NCBI GenBank assembly: GCA_037127255.1
Contig: JBANSL010000001.1
Coordinates: forward strand, 35,021,001 to 35,085,000
DNA: 64,000 nt
Origin: Persicaria tinctoria
Lineage: Eukaryota; Streptophyta; Magnoliopsida; Caryophyllales; Polygonaceae
Direction: 5' to 3'
Below are positions 1 through 9,731 of this stretch, in pieces. The stretch's first letter is position 1, and every line of letters starts with the position of its first letter. The notes beneath the pieces are model-generated. The model was not told the origin of the DNA. It worked only from the letters and a program-made list of their open reading frames with translations, and did not search any database. The position numbers and the translations under genes were made by a program.

Positions 1-112
1 TATCAAACTCATAAGTGCGCATCAATTACACGAGCCAGAGGTCGGAAAGCATAAGGACAAAGTAGAGCAGCAACTCGACAACAAGCAGCAGCTAGTCGAT
101 ATCGAGGAGCCC

Positions 113-1448
113 TTGGTCGATATCGACGAAACCCTCCTCGACACAGACCAGAAGCCAAGCTCGGACTCCAATGCCCAACCAGCCAACTCGAGATCGACAA
201 TCTTGCTCGATATCGAGGAAGCTCAAGTCGATATCGACAAAAACCTGGTCAATGTCGACGACTCTGCAACACCTCCGATGTCTGATCTGGCTCCGAAGCA
301 GAAGAAGCCATTGCCTTTCCCTTCCAAAGCCCTGAAAGATCCCACTGCAGGTAGCTTTAACCGTTTTGTTAATATGCTGCAAGAACTGAATGTCTCCATT
401 CCTTTTTACAGAAGTCCTGCAAGAGATGCCTGGATATGTCAAATTTTTGAAGAAAATCATGAGCAAGAAGCGATCCATCTCAGAGATCGCCGGCGAATGT
501 AAAGTACTCCACTTCCTTGAAAAGAGACCTGACCCTGGTAAGTTTTCTGTTACTGTGGGATTTGGACAATATAAATATGAGTCCTTGTGCTATTTAGGAG
601 CCAGTGTGAGCATCATGCCCTTATCAATCTGGCTGAAGGTAAAGATAAGATGCATAGAGCATGTGGATGCTAAGCTATACATGGCAAACAATACAGTGGT
701 CAACCCTACAGGTATAGTTGACAATGTCCCCGTCCAGGTATGTAAATTCTTTGTTCCAGCAGATTTCCTTATTATAGACTGTGCTGAAGATCCTACTAGC
801 CCTATTATTCTTGGTAGACCATTCTTAACTACTGTAGATGCCAAGATCAGTGCCAAAAATCGATCACTCACCTTTACCATAGGTGATGAGGTCTTAGATT
901 TCTCTTTTGGCCCTGCAAAAGAGGAAATTTCATGGCTGGAGGTGAAGAGCATCAGAAACCATGGGATCAAGCAAACAACGGAGGAAGACACTGGAACTTT
1001 ACTCGATATCAACAAGCCTAACTCGATATCGACTAAGCCTGCCCTCGATATCGACCACCCTTCATCGACATCGACTTCCTCTGCTGAGCACCAGACTTGC
1101 CAGGAGCCTAAGTATGGAGTCCTTGTACTCGATATCGACCAGTCCTGCCCGATATCGACTAACCCCACGCCCGAAGATTTCTGTTTTGGGTCCGAAAAGG
1201 TAAGTTCAGGTATGAATCCTACTCCTCCTCAGTCCATTAAGAAATTTATCAATAATTTAAGGGGAGGTAAGGCCCGGTGGCGAGAGAATCTGCGGAAATT
1301 GAGAGCTGGGAAGAAAAAGAAGAAAGAAAAGGAGGATTATGCAAGCAACCACTTGTCAGCTGAGCTTGCATACTACAATCAGGACCTAGATGATCCAGGA
1401 GAAGGGCCAAGCACGAGCGGGCCTCACATAAATGATCCTTCAGTATAA
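113..1448 (+). pseudogene. Athila gag C-terminus and retropepsin, frameshifted, catalytic Asp lost
   Basis: Two frames together give the gag-to-protease part of an Athila polyprotein. The first (113 to about 405) is rich in repeated LDID/VDID units encoded by TCGATATCGA, then reads FNRFVNMLQELNVSIPF. An extra T in a T-run near 401-406 shifts the frame, and the second frame continues with FTEVLQEMPGYVKFLKKI to 1448. The retropepsin core has YLGASVSIMP where the family has DLGAS: the catalytic aspartate is replaced by tyrosine (a GAT to TAT type change), so the enzyme cannot be active. A flap and ILGRPFL segment follow, then more LDID repeats and a lysine-rich tail ending in a normal stop. No reverse transcriptase follows. 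The family assignment rests on motif recognition; the start of gag is outside the window. Confidence 0.75.
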
Positions 1449-3070
1449 AAGAAGAAGACGACCTAGCGACTCTAAAATCTAGAGCATGTACATAAGACTT
1501 TATGAATTTTGGGACTTTGGAACTTTTGATTTTGGTTTTGTTTTGTTTTTTTTGGTTTTTGTTTTTAGTTTAGAATACTTCATGTGGAAAGTCTTGTTTT
1601 TGTGTACAGTCTAACACTTTCAGGTCGGCAAGCATAGAAGGATCGCAAAAGGTGGAAAGAAGAAGTCCCTGAAAAACAGTCAGAATCGACGAAGGCCAAG
1701 TCGACAACGACCAAGAGGAGCAGCCCAGAAGTTCCTCAATATCGAGAAGGCCAACTCGATATCGACAAAGCCAGACAAAACTCCTCGACTTCAGAATCCA
1801 CTAGACGCAGACAAGTTACTCGATATCGAGTAATTTGTACTCGATATCGACAAGACCACTTACTCGATATGCCCTGTTTTGCCTTCCTCGATGTGTTATT
1901 CGGTGAGTTCCTTTCTTTACACTTGTTTTTATTTGATTTTATACAGTGGGGACACTGTATATTTTAAGTATGGGGTGGGGGAATGGTTCATTATCATTAT
2001 TATATGTTTTAGTCTTACTTTTGGTTTTACATGGTGAAATTTTAATTTTTATGTTATGCATTCATGTTTAAATTTTATGCATTTAAGTCTTTTGTCATAC
2101 TTTAGTCTTGTTTTTTTAGTTACATAAAAAATAAATAAATAAATAAAAAATGTCGAAAAAAAGAAAAAAAATGCATGTTTAAATTTTTGCATTGTCTTAG
2201 TTTTTATACCCTGACTTAGATGTCCTATGATGATAATTAATGGCTGACTTGATCATGTAAATCCTCTGGCATGTTTGGAAGTTTTAGCCTAAGTCCCCGA
2301 AATTGTTTTTATGTGGATTGTGAACTTGTGATGAAATTGAGCACATATGATCCTAAAGGTTGAAATCCAACAAAAATTGTCCTAGTGAGAATTTTGGCCT
2401 TATAGGGAGAACATTAAAAATCCCTCTGTTTTCTTGAGTGTATTTACTCTTCCTATACATCTCTAAATGTTGTGATAGTTATTCAAAGCCAATGCATTTA
2501 TATGTTTATGTGAATGAGGATTAAATGATGGAGGCACATTTTAAGCCAATCTTATCCTCTCTTTACCTACCCTGCATTATCCTTGCTTGAAGCCAGAACA
2601 TTAGCCTAAGACTGCTATTATAAACTCCACAAAATTATCCTTAGTCAAATTGAGCCTGACCCCCATTTGGGAATTAAGACTTAGAGTTGGTTGAAACAAT
2701 GGTTTGTGGAAGAAATAAGCTTGTGATTCATTTCAAGTGAGAAGGATTTTTTAATTTATTAAGATATGGGTTGGTTTTATATTTTATCTTGCTATGCATA
2801 CTATGTAAAAGGATTTTTGGCTCACCCTATAAATGCACTAGTTATTTTCGTTAAAAAAAATCAAAAAAAGAAGAAGAAAAGTTTATGTTTATAAATAAAA
2901 TGCATGAGCCAAATTTACCTTATTTCTTTCATTTTCGCAAGATTCATACTTTGGAGAGGTTAAATAAGTTTGAAATGTTACATACTTCACTGAGATAAAT
3001 TGGATGGTTTGGTTGATGCATATGATTGAGAGTTATGGTTTGGTTGAGTTATGTTGGAGATTTAGGAGTC

Positions 3071-3657
3071 TTGATTCCCGAATTTTATTAAGCACCACAT
3101 GACCAAATAATTCCATACTCTTTTATTTCTTACCAAGCCCCATTACAACCCCGCCGAATGGAATCTTCTTTGAAGACTTCTATTGAGCGAAGTCCTCCTG
3201 ATAATTCCTGTTGCATTTACATAATTGGTTGCGAAGTGGATTTATATTTAAATTGCAATGTTTATGATATTGTATATGGAATTGAGTTGAGAGTTGATCT
3301 GCATAGCCTAAATACATTGAGAGTTGAGTGTAAACACTTTACCCCGGTGAGGTAAAGTGTTTACACTTTACCTTCTTGATTCCCGAATTTTATTAAGCAC
3401 CACATGGCCAAATAATTCCATACCCTTTTATTTCTTACCAAGCCCCATTACAACCCCGCCGAATGGAATCTTCTTTGAAGACTTCTACTGAGCGAAGTCC
3501 TCCTGATAATTGTTGTTGCATTTACATAATTGGTTGCGAAGTGGATTTATATTTAAATTGTAATGTTTATGTGATTGTATATGGAATTGAGTTGAGAGTT
3601 GATCTGCATAGCCTAAACACATTGAGAGTTGAGTGCAAACACTTTACCCCGGTGAGG
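3071..3657 (+). repeat. Tandem duplication (2 x about 282 bp, offset 305) with foldback junction
   Basis: Bases 3071-3352 are repeated at 3376-3657 with few changes. At the junction the first copy ends in a perfect hairpin: GTGTAAACACTTTACC (3328-3343), a 7-nt loop, then the exact reverse complement (3351-3366). The right arm is a short inverted copy of sequence just before it, inserted between the two units. The second copy lacks the foldback. Short open frames in each unit have no recognisable product. Confidence 0.85.
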
Positions 3658-3840
3658 TTGGATTTATGTTGCCTATGCCTATGGATCGCTCATATATGTG
3701 TGATGACATTAAATTCACTTGTCTTACATTGCTACTACTTGAGATGTTGCTTTTGACAAAGGCGAAGACATGAAGGATGTGTTGTAGGTTTTGGTTATTG
3801 TTTGGTTATTGCTTGAGGACAAGCAAGTCTAAGTATAGGG

Positions 3841-5818
3841 TGATTTGATGTATCTAAAGTAGCCGTGTTTTAATGCACAGTTTAGTTCCATATTCTATAC
3901 ATTTTGCATATTTCGGGTTGGAAATATGTCGAATCTATGTAGTATATGCTTATTTTCCAGAAATGGAGATCTACATAAGTTTCTGTTTAATATTGCAGAA
4001 TATGGAGCCATTTCGGGGGAAAACCAAGAAGCGAAGACAGGAGCTCAAAGCTACTCGATATCGACAAGTTTTAGTCGATATCGACAAACCATGGCCGAGC
4101 ACAACACTGATCGAGGAGCACCATGTCGAGAAGCCGAGAGACGAGCCAACCCGACTCCAGCCAACTCCTCGATATCGAGTTGGTTACTCGATATCCACAA
4201 AGCCCTGAAGATCATGCCCGGAGTCGAGGAGAGCCTGATCGAGGATGCCGCGGAGAGCCACTCGACTTGACTAGACAGGTCGGACACTACTCCTCAATAT
4301 CGACGAACTTCTTCGATATCGACAAACCCGAGTCACCTATCCGAGCAATATCGAAGGAAGCTGCTCGACCAAGCCAAGCCACACAAGTCGACGGAGCCAC
4401 CTTACTCGATATCGAGGAAACTCCTCGATATCGAGGACCCCAGAAGCCAGCATCCGAGCCCTGTCGAGGACATGCTGCCCGACCATGGCGCTGAAGTCAA
4501 GTCGATGACCAACTCTACTCGATATCAAGGAAACTCCTCGATATCGAGGACATCTGTCCGGAAGCCGCGTACGCGGGAATGAGTTTTCCTACTCCGATTG
4601 GGATTCCTTGGGGCCGAAGATTGCCGAGTCTATCCGAGATCTATCAACATCTATCCAATGAAGAGAAGAATTATCCACATGAAGATATTTTAGGCTTTTA
4701 GACATAATTTCCTTTTTAGATTTATTTATGTTATTCCATTTATTTATCTTTAAAGCTTTTAGATATAGATTTAGATATAGATAGAGATTTCTATCCTTGA
4801 ATAATGAGGATTAGAAGCCTATAAATAAAGCCCATGGGGCTGATTTCTATTCATTCAATTCACAAGCTAGAGAAGTAGTTCCACATAGACGTTTAGGAGT
4901 TCAAAGGTTTTAGGGTTTTGGCATTCAACGAGAGTTGGAGTGCCGGGATTGTAAAGGCTTTGAATTTAGTTTAATGCAAGTTTCTTTTCATACATCCATG
5001 TCTGAGGTTGCGATGAAGCGTGAGTAATCCACCCACTTCTAGGATTGGGGCGAGCCCAACGATAGCCCTGCATGTTTGAGGTAAAGATCCGACTTTTATC
5101 ATGTTTTAAGCATCTGCTACTTGTTATATGTTTATTTCCCATCTAATGGAGGTCCATGCAAACAACTTGGATTGTAAACATAAAATCAGTAGAGACAATT
5201 AGGGTTTCTTGAAAGAGTTGTCTAATTGTTGGAAAAGGCGAAAGCTTAGTCCTTTGATGCGATTTACATGATTATCTGTTTATTTCTGCCTTATGCATGC
5301 TTGGTTATTGTTGTTGCGAACCCCAGTCTTGGAAGTCTTTTACATACAGTTTATTTCGAAATCCACCAAGTCTGGTTCTTTACTTTTGTTTCATTTTCAC
5401 TTTCTGTCTTCCTCGATATCGACTAGCACTTGTCGATATCGAGTTACTGATTCTCGATCCAGATCGTCGTAGCTTCTCCTGTGCAGGTGATTGACAAGCC
5501 ATCCTCGACATCGACGAGATTACTCGATATCGAGTAGACTGTCCTCGATATCGACCAACCACCTGTGTCTGCTGCTGCATTGCTCGACTTGTCCGATCTT
5601 CTGTCGACTAACCCTAGTCGAGATCGAGCACTGTGGTCAACTTCTGCCGTGAGATTTCTGCGCTGCCTAAGATCCGCTGACACGCTTCCTCGTGGATCGA
5701 TCCTGACTTCCCACTACTGCATCAGGAGGAAGTCTTGTAATCATTTGCAAGGGATGGAATCTGGTTTGCTGTACTTTATTTATGTTTCAATTTGCATTCT
5801 CGATTTCCTCCTACAACA
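3841..5818 (+). mobile_element. Athila-like long terminal repeat (1978 bp)
   Basis: The LTR starts TGATTTGATG directly after the polypurine-like stretch and ends CCTACAACA, three bases before a tRNA-Asp primer-binding site. It therefore serves as 3' LTR of the upstream internal region and as 5' LTR of the downstream one. It holds 11 exact TCGATATCGA copies, clustered at 4055-4547 and 5413-5554. No open frame in it resembles a known protein; those seen come from the palindromes. Confidence 0.85.
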
Positions 5819-5821
5819 AAT

Positions 5822-5838
5822 TGGCGCCGTTGCCGGGG
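5822..5838 (+). other. Primer-binding site for tRNA-Asp
   Basis: TGGCGCCGTTGCCGGGG is the complement of the 3' end of plant tRNA-Asp(GUC), the primer used by Athila-type elements. It lies three bases after the CA end of the LTR, which fixes the LTR boundary. Confidence 0.92.
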
Positions 5839-5901
5839 AAGCTATCATTCGTGCCTTAGGTAGTTAAATCTCACGTCTACTTTAAGTTACCTTACAGGTG
5901 T

Positions 5902-6628
5902 ATGCGCCGTTCTGGTCAACTACTTGAGTTTGACGGCTTAGACGAACCGGAACGCCTTCTACACATCAGAGCTAAACTACAAAGAGCCATGGCGGTCGCA
6001 GAGACACAAGAACAGCTTATTGAGAGGCTTACAAGGGAACTAGCCGCAAGGGATGTTACTATCGCCGCTGAGAGAGCAGGAAGGGAACAGGAAGTTAAGC
6101 GTGCGAGGCAAGCAGAAGCTGAGCTTGCCCAATACCCAACAACTGCAGAGGATTATATGCACCCGACTCTCGTCGTGCCTAAATCGGCTATTCTAATCCC
6201 TAAAAACTCTTTTGAAATTCGCACTCAATTCCTTATAGAGCTTAAAAATAATGCTTTCTATGGCAAATTTAATGAGTGACCTCTTGAACAGATTACCAAC
6301 TTTTCTGACATGTGTCGTACTCTTGCTGAAGGTACAACTCTGGAATATGTCAAGATGAAGGCCTTTCGCTGGTCTCTCGCTGGACCTGCACTGAAGTGGC
6401 TTGAAGGGCTGAAACCAAGATCCCTCACAACATGGGCCCGAGTAGAACAAGAGTTTCTAAACAAATTCTTCCCTCATGCCAAGACAGTACTCCTCCGCCA
6501 AAAGATCACAACTTTCAAACAGAAATCTGGGGAGCCGCTGGCAAAAGCATGGGAACGATACAAAGAGCTGCTGCGATCTTGCCCTACTCATGGACAACCA
6601 TCCTACGTCATTCAAGAGATCTTCTTCA
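5902..6628 (+). pseudogene. Athila gag N-terminus, nonsense-interrupted and truncated
   Basis: The frame begins with ATG at 5902, 64 bases after the primer-binding site. It first encodes a charged, probably coiled-coil segment (residues 20-75, many E/R/L), then a Retrotrans_gag domain with PLEQITNFSDMC, LAGPALKWLEGL, TTWARVEQEFLNKFFP and EPLAKAWERYKELLRSCP. A TGA at 6277-6279 interrupts the frame; the same frame continues on the other side. It ends abruptly at VIQEIFFN, where the sequence jumps into the middle of a second LTR at about 6627. Everything downstream of this point in gag-pol is missing from this unit. Confidence 0.85.
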
Positions 6629-7249
6629 ATTAGGGTTTCTTGAAAGAGTTGTCTAATTGTTGGAAAAGGCGAAAGCTTAGTCCTTTGATGCGATTTACAT
6701 GATTATCTGTTTATTTCTGCCTTATGCATGCTTGGTTATTGTTGTTGCGAACCCCAGTCTTGGAAGTCTTTTACATACAGTTTATATCGAAATCCACCAA
6801 GTCTGGTTCTTTACTTTTGTTTCGTTTTCACTTTCTGTCTTCCTCGATATCGACTAGCACTTGTCGATATCGAGTTACTGATTCTCGATCCAGATCGTCG
6901 TAGCTTCTCCTGTGCAGGTGATTGACAAGCCATCCTCGACATCGACGAGATTACTCGATATCGAGTAGATTGTCCTCGATATCGACCAACCACCTATGTC
7001 TGCTGCTGCATTGCTCGACTTGTCCGATCTTCTGTCGACTAACCCTAGTCGAGATCGAGCACTGTGGTCGGCTTCTGCCGTGAGATTTCTCCGCTGCCTA
7101 AGATCCACTGACACGCATCCTCGTGGATCGATCCTGACTTCCCACTACTGCATCAGGAGGGAGTTTTGTAATCATTTACAATGGACGGAATCTGGTTTGT
7201 TGTACTTTATTTATATTTCAATTTGCATTCTCGATTTCCTCCTACAACA
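6627..7249 (+). mobile_element. Truncated Athila LTR (3' 623 bp)
   Basis: This is a gap-free copy of 5196-5818 at a constant offset of 1431 bp with only scattered substitutions, ending in the same CCTACAACA. Its 5' two thirds and most of the preceding internal region are deleted; the junction CAATTAGGG joins gag directly to the LTR. The 3' edge at 7249 abuts copia DNA, so the element had inserted into or beside a copia copy. Confidence 0.9.
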
Positions 7250-7997
7250 CCGCTCCTCCCCCAGGCTTTTCCCCCGTCCTTCCCTCTCCCCCCGACTCCC
7301 AATCAACCTCTACCTCCCCCCCCCCCCCCCCGCCCTCCCTCTCCCCCATTCCCACCTCCCACAAAACAGCCCTCCTCGACCCGGATTGGCAGGCGGCTAT
7401 GCTAGACGAATACAGGGCCCTTACGAAAAATGGTACTTGGGTTCTGGTCCCTCGCCCTCCTGAGGCGAACGTCATCCGCTGTATGTGGCTCTTTCGTCAC
7501 AAGTTCCGCTCTGATGGGATGTTGGAGCGCTACAAAGCCCGTCTTGTGGTCAACGGCAGGTCTCAGCAGGCAGGTATTGATTGTGATGAGACGTTCAGCC
7601 CTGTGGTCAAGCATGCCACTATCCGAGTGGTCTTGAATCTAGCGTTGTCGTGCAACTGGGCCATCCATCAGTTAGATGCCAAGAACGCCTTTCTGCACGG
7701 CCATCTGAATGAGACGGTCTACATGTTTCAGCCGCCGGGGTTTGCTGATGCTGAGCGTCCGAAGCATGTGTGTCTCCTCAAGCGTTCTCTGTACGGTCTG
7801 AAACAGGCTCCGCGGGCTTGGTTCCAGCGTTTTGCCTCTCATCTGCTCCGTTTGGGTTTCACTGGCAGCCATTCGGATACGTCTCTGTTTATCTATCGCA
7901 GAGGCTTAGACTTGGCATTCCTCCTGCTATATGTCGACGACATCATTCTCACCGCCTCTTCTGATGCTCTTCGGATGTCCATTATTTCGCAATTGAA
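7250..7997 (+). pseudogene. Ty1/copia reverse transcriptase fragment
   Basis: From about 7360 the frame reads copia reverse transcriptase: ALLDPDWQAAMLDEYRAL, NGTWVLVP, ARLVVNG, AIHQLDAKNAFLHG, SLYGLKQAPRAW and the YVDD catalytic motif (LLLYVDDIILTA), ending near IISQLN. It is the same family as the complete element at 59589-63633 on the other strand, including the proline-rich, C-rich linker upstream (7250-7360). It is cut on the left by the Athila LTR and on the right at about 7997, where similarity to the full-length relative stops. No gag, protease, integrase or RNase H is present. Confidence 0.9.
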
Positions 7998-7999
7998 CT

Positions 8000-9036
8000 T
8001 GTTAAATGACACAGTAGAAACCCTTGATACAAATAATTTGACATCACGTGTTTGTATCTTCAGTAAAAGCTAGATACAATGTGAACCTTCTATTTGTATG
8101 TAATATTGTAATCACAATTAGACATAACTCAGTATTTTGAATCACAATGTGTACGAAATCCCTAAATTTATCACCTGATTCCAACTGATGGTGATGATTT
8201 GAACTCCCGAACTCCAATGAACTTCTGGTAGCAACCTGATTCAGCAAAACAAAAACTCCTTGAGTGATTAAAGGGACTCCAGAAGTGGTTCGAACTCCAA
8301 AAATCCAAAGACAGGAGAAGAGGAGAAACCTGACTCAAACTACAACAAAAAAAACGAACCTCTTCTCTCTAATTCGACTACAACCTCTCGATTTGTAATA
8401 TGCAGGATCAATTGAATTCATTGTACCAAAATCAACTCAAAAAGAAAGGCAAAATGGAACCAAAAAGAGACGGAAACAGAAAATTAGTTACCTTTGAAAA
8501 GTCGAAAAGTTAAGGCGCTCTTCAAATTGATATCGAAAGTGAAAAGCAAGGCGTAGGTGAGAGGTGAACTAGAATTCCTAGGCAATGGAAGACTCAAATC
8601 GTTCAACTGAAGTACCTTAGCTATGAAAAACTCAAATCGGCGAACGGAAAACCTACGAACTGTAATACCACTCTCGATTCCCGAATCAGTGAACTCGAAA
8701 GCCAAAACAGTAGATTGAAGACTCTGAATCAACCTCGAAATGGAAACCCTCGCACAATGGATGATGAATCGGTGTCGAGGCGATGGCGAGACCGAAGAGG
8801 TGTAAGTGGAATCGGCGTCTAGGGTTAGGCGTAGAGAGGTGGCGTTGAAAGCTTGAGTTTTCTTATTTTAATTAAAACCTTGACCATTCTCGACGCATAC
8901 CTTGACCATTCCCGACGCTCAAAGGTGTCGAGATAGGTCTCATTAAATTTCGACATCCTAATCTGTCGAAAATTACCGACGCTAATTAATAGCGTCGAAA
9001 CAGATCCGTCGAAATTCATACGCTTTTCTAGTAGTG
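8000..9036 (-). mobile_element. CACTA-type transposon end (partial)
   Basis: Read on the minus strand, the segment begins at 9036 with CACTACTAGAAAAGC, a typical En/Spm (CACTA) terminus. It is followed by short subterminal motifs GTCGAAA, GCGTCG and CGACGC in both orientations between about 8890 and 9030. No opposite CACTA terminus is seen on the left, where the sequence joins copia DNA, so this is one end of a truncated copy. Bases 8000-8880 contain no recognisable transposase. Confidence 0.7.
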
Positions 9037-9049
9037 ACTTATTGCACCT

Positions 9050-9058
9050 ATAATTAAT
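9050..9058. repeat. 9-bp target-site duplication, left
   Basis: ATAATTAAT here matches 22670-22678 exactly. Nine base pairs is the MULE target-site size, and the two copies define the ends of the 13.6-kb element at 9059 and 22669. Confidence 0.92.
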
Positions 9059-9099
9059 AGGAAACGATATCTACACCGCTAATTTTTACTATTTACACC
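9059..9099 (+). repeat. Left terminal inverted repeat of the 13.6-kb MULE
   Basis: This 41-bp segment pairs with the reverse complement of 22629-22669 (35/41). Most mismatches are transitions, as expected from decay of methylated cytosines. Confidence 0.88.
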
Positions 9100-9105
9100 A
9101 CTAAT

Positions 9106-9371
9106 CACCGCATAGATATGCGGTGAGTTAATGACATTCTAATGACGGTCAACGTGCTACCGCATATACATGCGGTTAATCACCGCATCCCCATGCGGTA
9201 CTAGCCTCCGTATAGAGATATACCTTATATACATGCGGTATGCACCCCCGTTCCGTTGAAACGGCACAGCATACCCATGCGGTAGGTATCGGATAACCCG
9301 ATTTGAGCGAAACTATTCGGAGCAGCTGAGGGGACCGATAGGAACCGAATACCACCGCATGGGTATGCGGT
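9106..9371. promoter_or_regulatory. Left-end cluster of ACCGCAT/ATGCGGT palindromes
   Basis: Full palindromes start (core) at 9107, 9159, 9182 and 9354, with degenerate copies near 9222 and 9268. The central four bases differ between copies (AGAT, ATAC, CCCC, GGGT) while the seven-base arms are conserved. Their position just inside the TIR suggests transposase-binding sites; this is inference. A short direct repeat of ATGCGGTGTTTGCCGACACTA (one base over two helical turns) follows at 9365-9412. Confidence 0.8.
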
Positions 9372-9417
9372 GTTTGCCGACACTAAGAACATGCGGTGTT
9401 TGCCGACACTAAGAATT

Positions 9418-9625
9418 TATCGTACAGGCCTTGGACATCTACAATGGCATGAACTTGTAATAAACGCCGAGATCTGGAAAAAATCATATGTTGAATTGAA
9501 AAGAAAGATGATTATCGTACAATCCATGGACATCTGCAATGTTATATCCTTCTACAGTGGAATTAACTTGTAATAAACGCCGTGATTTGGAAAAAATAAT
9601 ATGTTAAATTGAAAAGAAAGATTAA
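9418..9625. repeat. Diverged tandem duplication downstream of the transposase gene
   Basis: A roughly 94-114-bp unit containing TTATCGTACA, GGACATCT(A/G)CAATG, AACTTGTAATAAACGCCG and GAATTGAAAAGAAAGAT is present twice. It lies between the left palindromes and the 3' end of the transposase gene. No function is evident. Confidence 0.75.
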
Positions 9626-9731
9626 TAAAACGAAAGTGCGATATGGAGTTCGGTTGTGAAATGGAATAGACAGAGATACAACCCAATTGAACATATGAAG
9701 TTCGAGAAATGACATCAGAAAGTGGGAAATG

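Larger units (their letters stand above)
1..3840 (+). mobile_element. Athila-like Ty3 retrotransposon, internal region (5' end outside window)
   Basis: This is the internal part of an Athila-type Ty3 element: the end of gag, a retropepsin reading frame, then about 2.4 kb without coding sequence up to the 3' LTR at 3841. No reverse transcriptase, RNase H or integrase is visible, so the copy is either internally deleted or belongs to a non-autonomous family. The last bases before the LTR (about 3810-3840, TTGAGGACAAGCAA then AAGTATAGGG) resemble the sequence that usually precedes Athila 3' LTRs. Bases 1449-3070 hold only AT-rich non-coding DNA plus three exact TCGATATCGA copies near 1756, 1820 and 1841. 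Confidence 0.8.
96..6986. repeat. Dispersed palindrome TCGATATCGA, about 25 exact copies, often paired
   Basis: The 10-bp palindrome TCGATATCGA occurs at 96, 117, 207, 228, 1023, 1044, 1129, 1756, 1820, 1841, in the LTR at 4055, 4075, 4169, about 4314, 4406, 4425, 4538, 5413, 5433, 5524 and 5545, and in the second LTR piece at the four positions 1431 bp further on. One-base variants lie between. Copies tend to come in pairs 19-21 bp apart. In the coding part they spell LDID/VDID; the other frames read SIS and RYR, which explains most of the spurious open frames here. Confidence 0.9.

Noticed and set aside
3158..3756. Two similar 65-97-codon frames
   Set aside because: They lie in the duplicated non-coding part of the Athila element; similarity is explained by the tandem duplication.
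4051..4528. Open frames with repeated RYR, SIS or LDIE in the Athila LTR
   Set aside because: They result from the TCGATATCGA repeats, occur in all frames and have no domain.
7998..9039. ACT on both sides (7998-8000 and 9037-9039) as a 3-bp CACTA target duplication
   Set aside because: No CACTA terminus follows 8000, so a 3-bp match is not evidence of a complete element.
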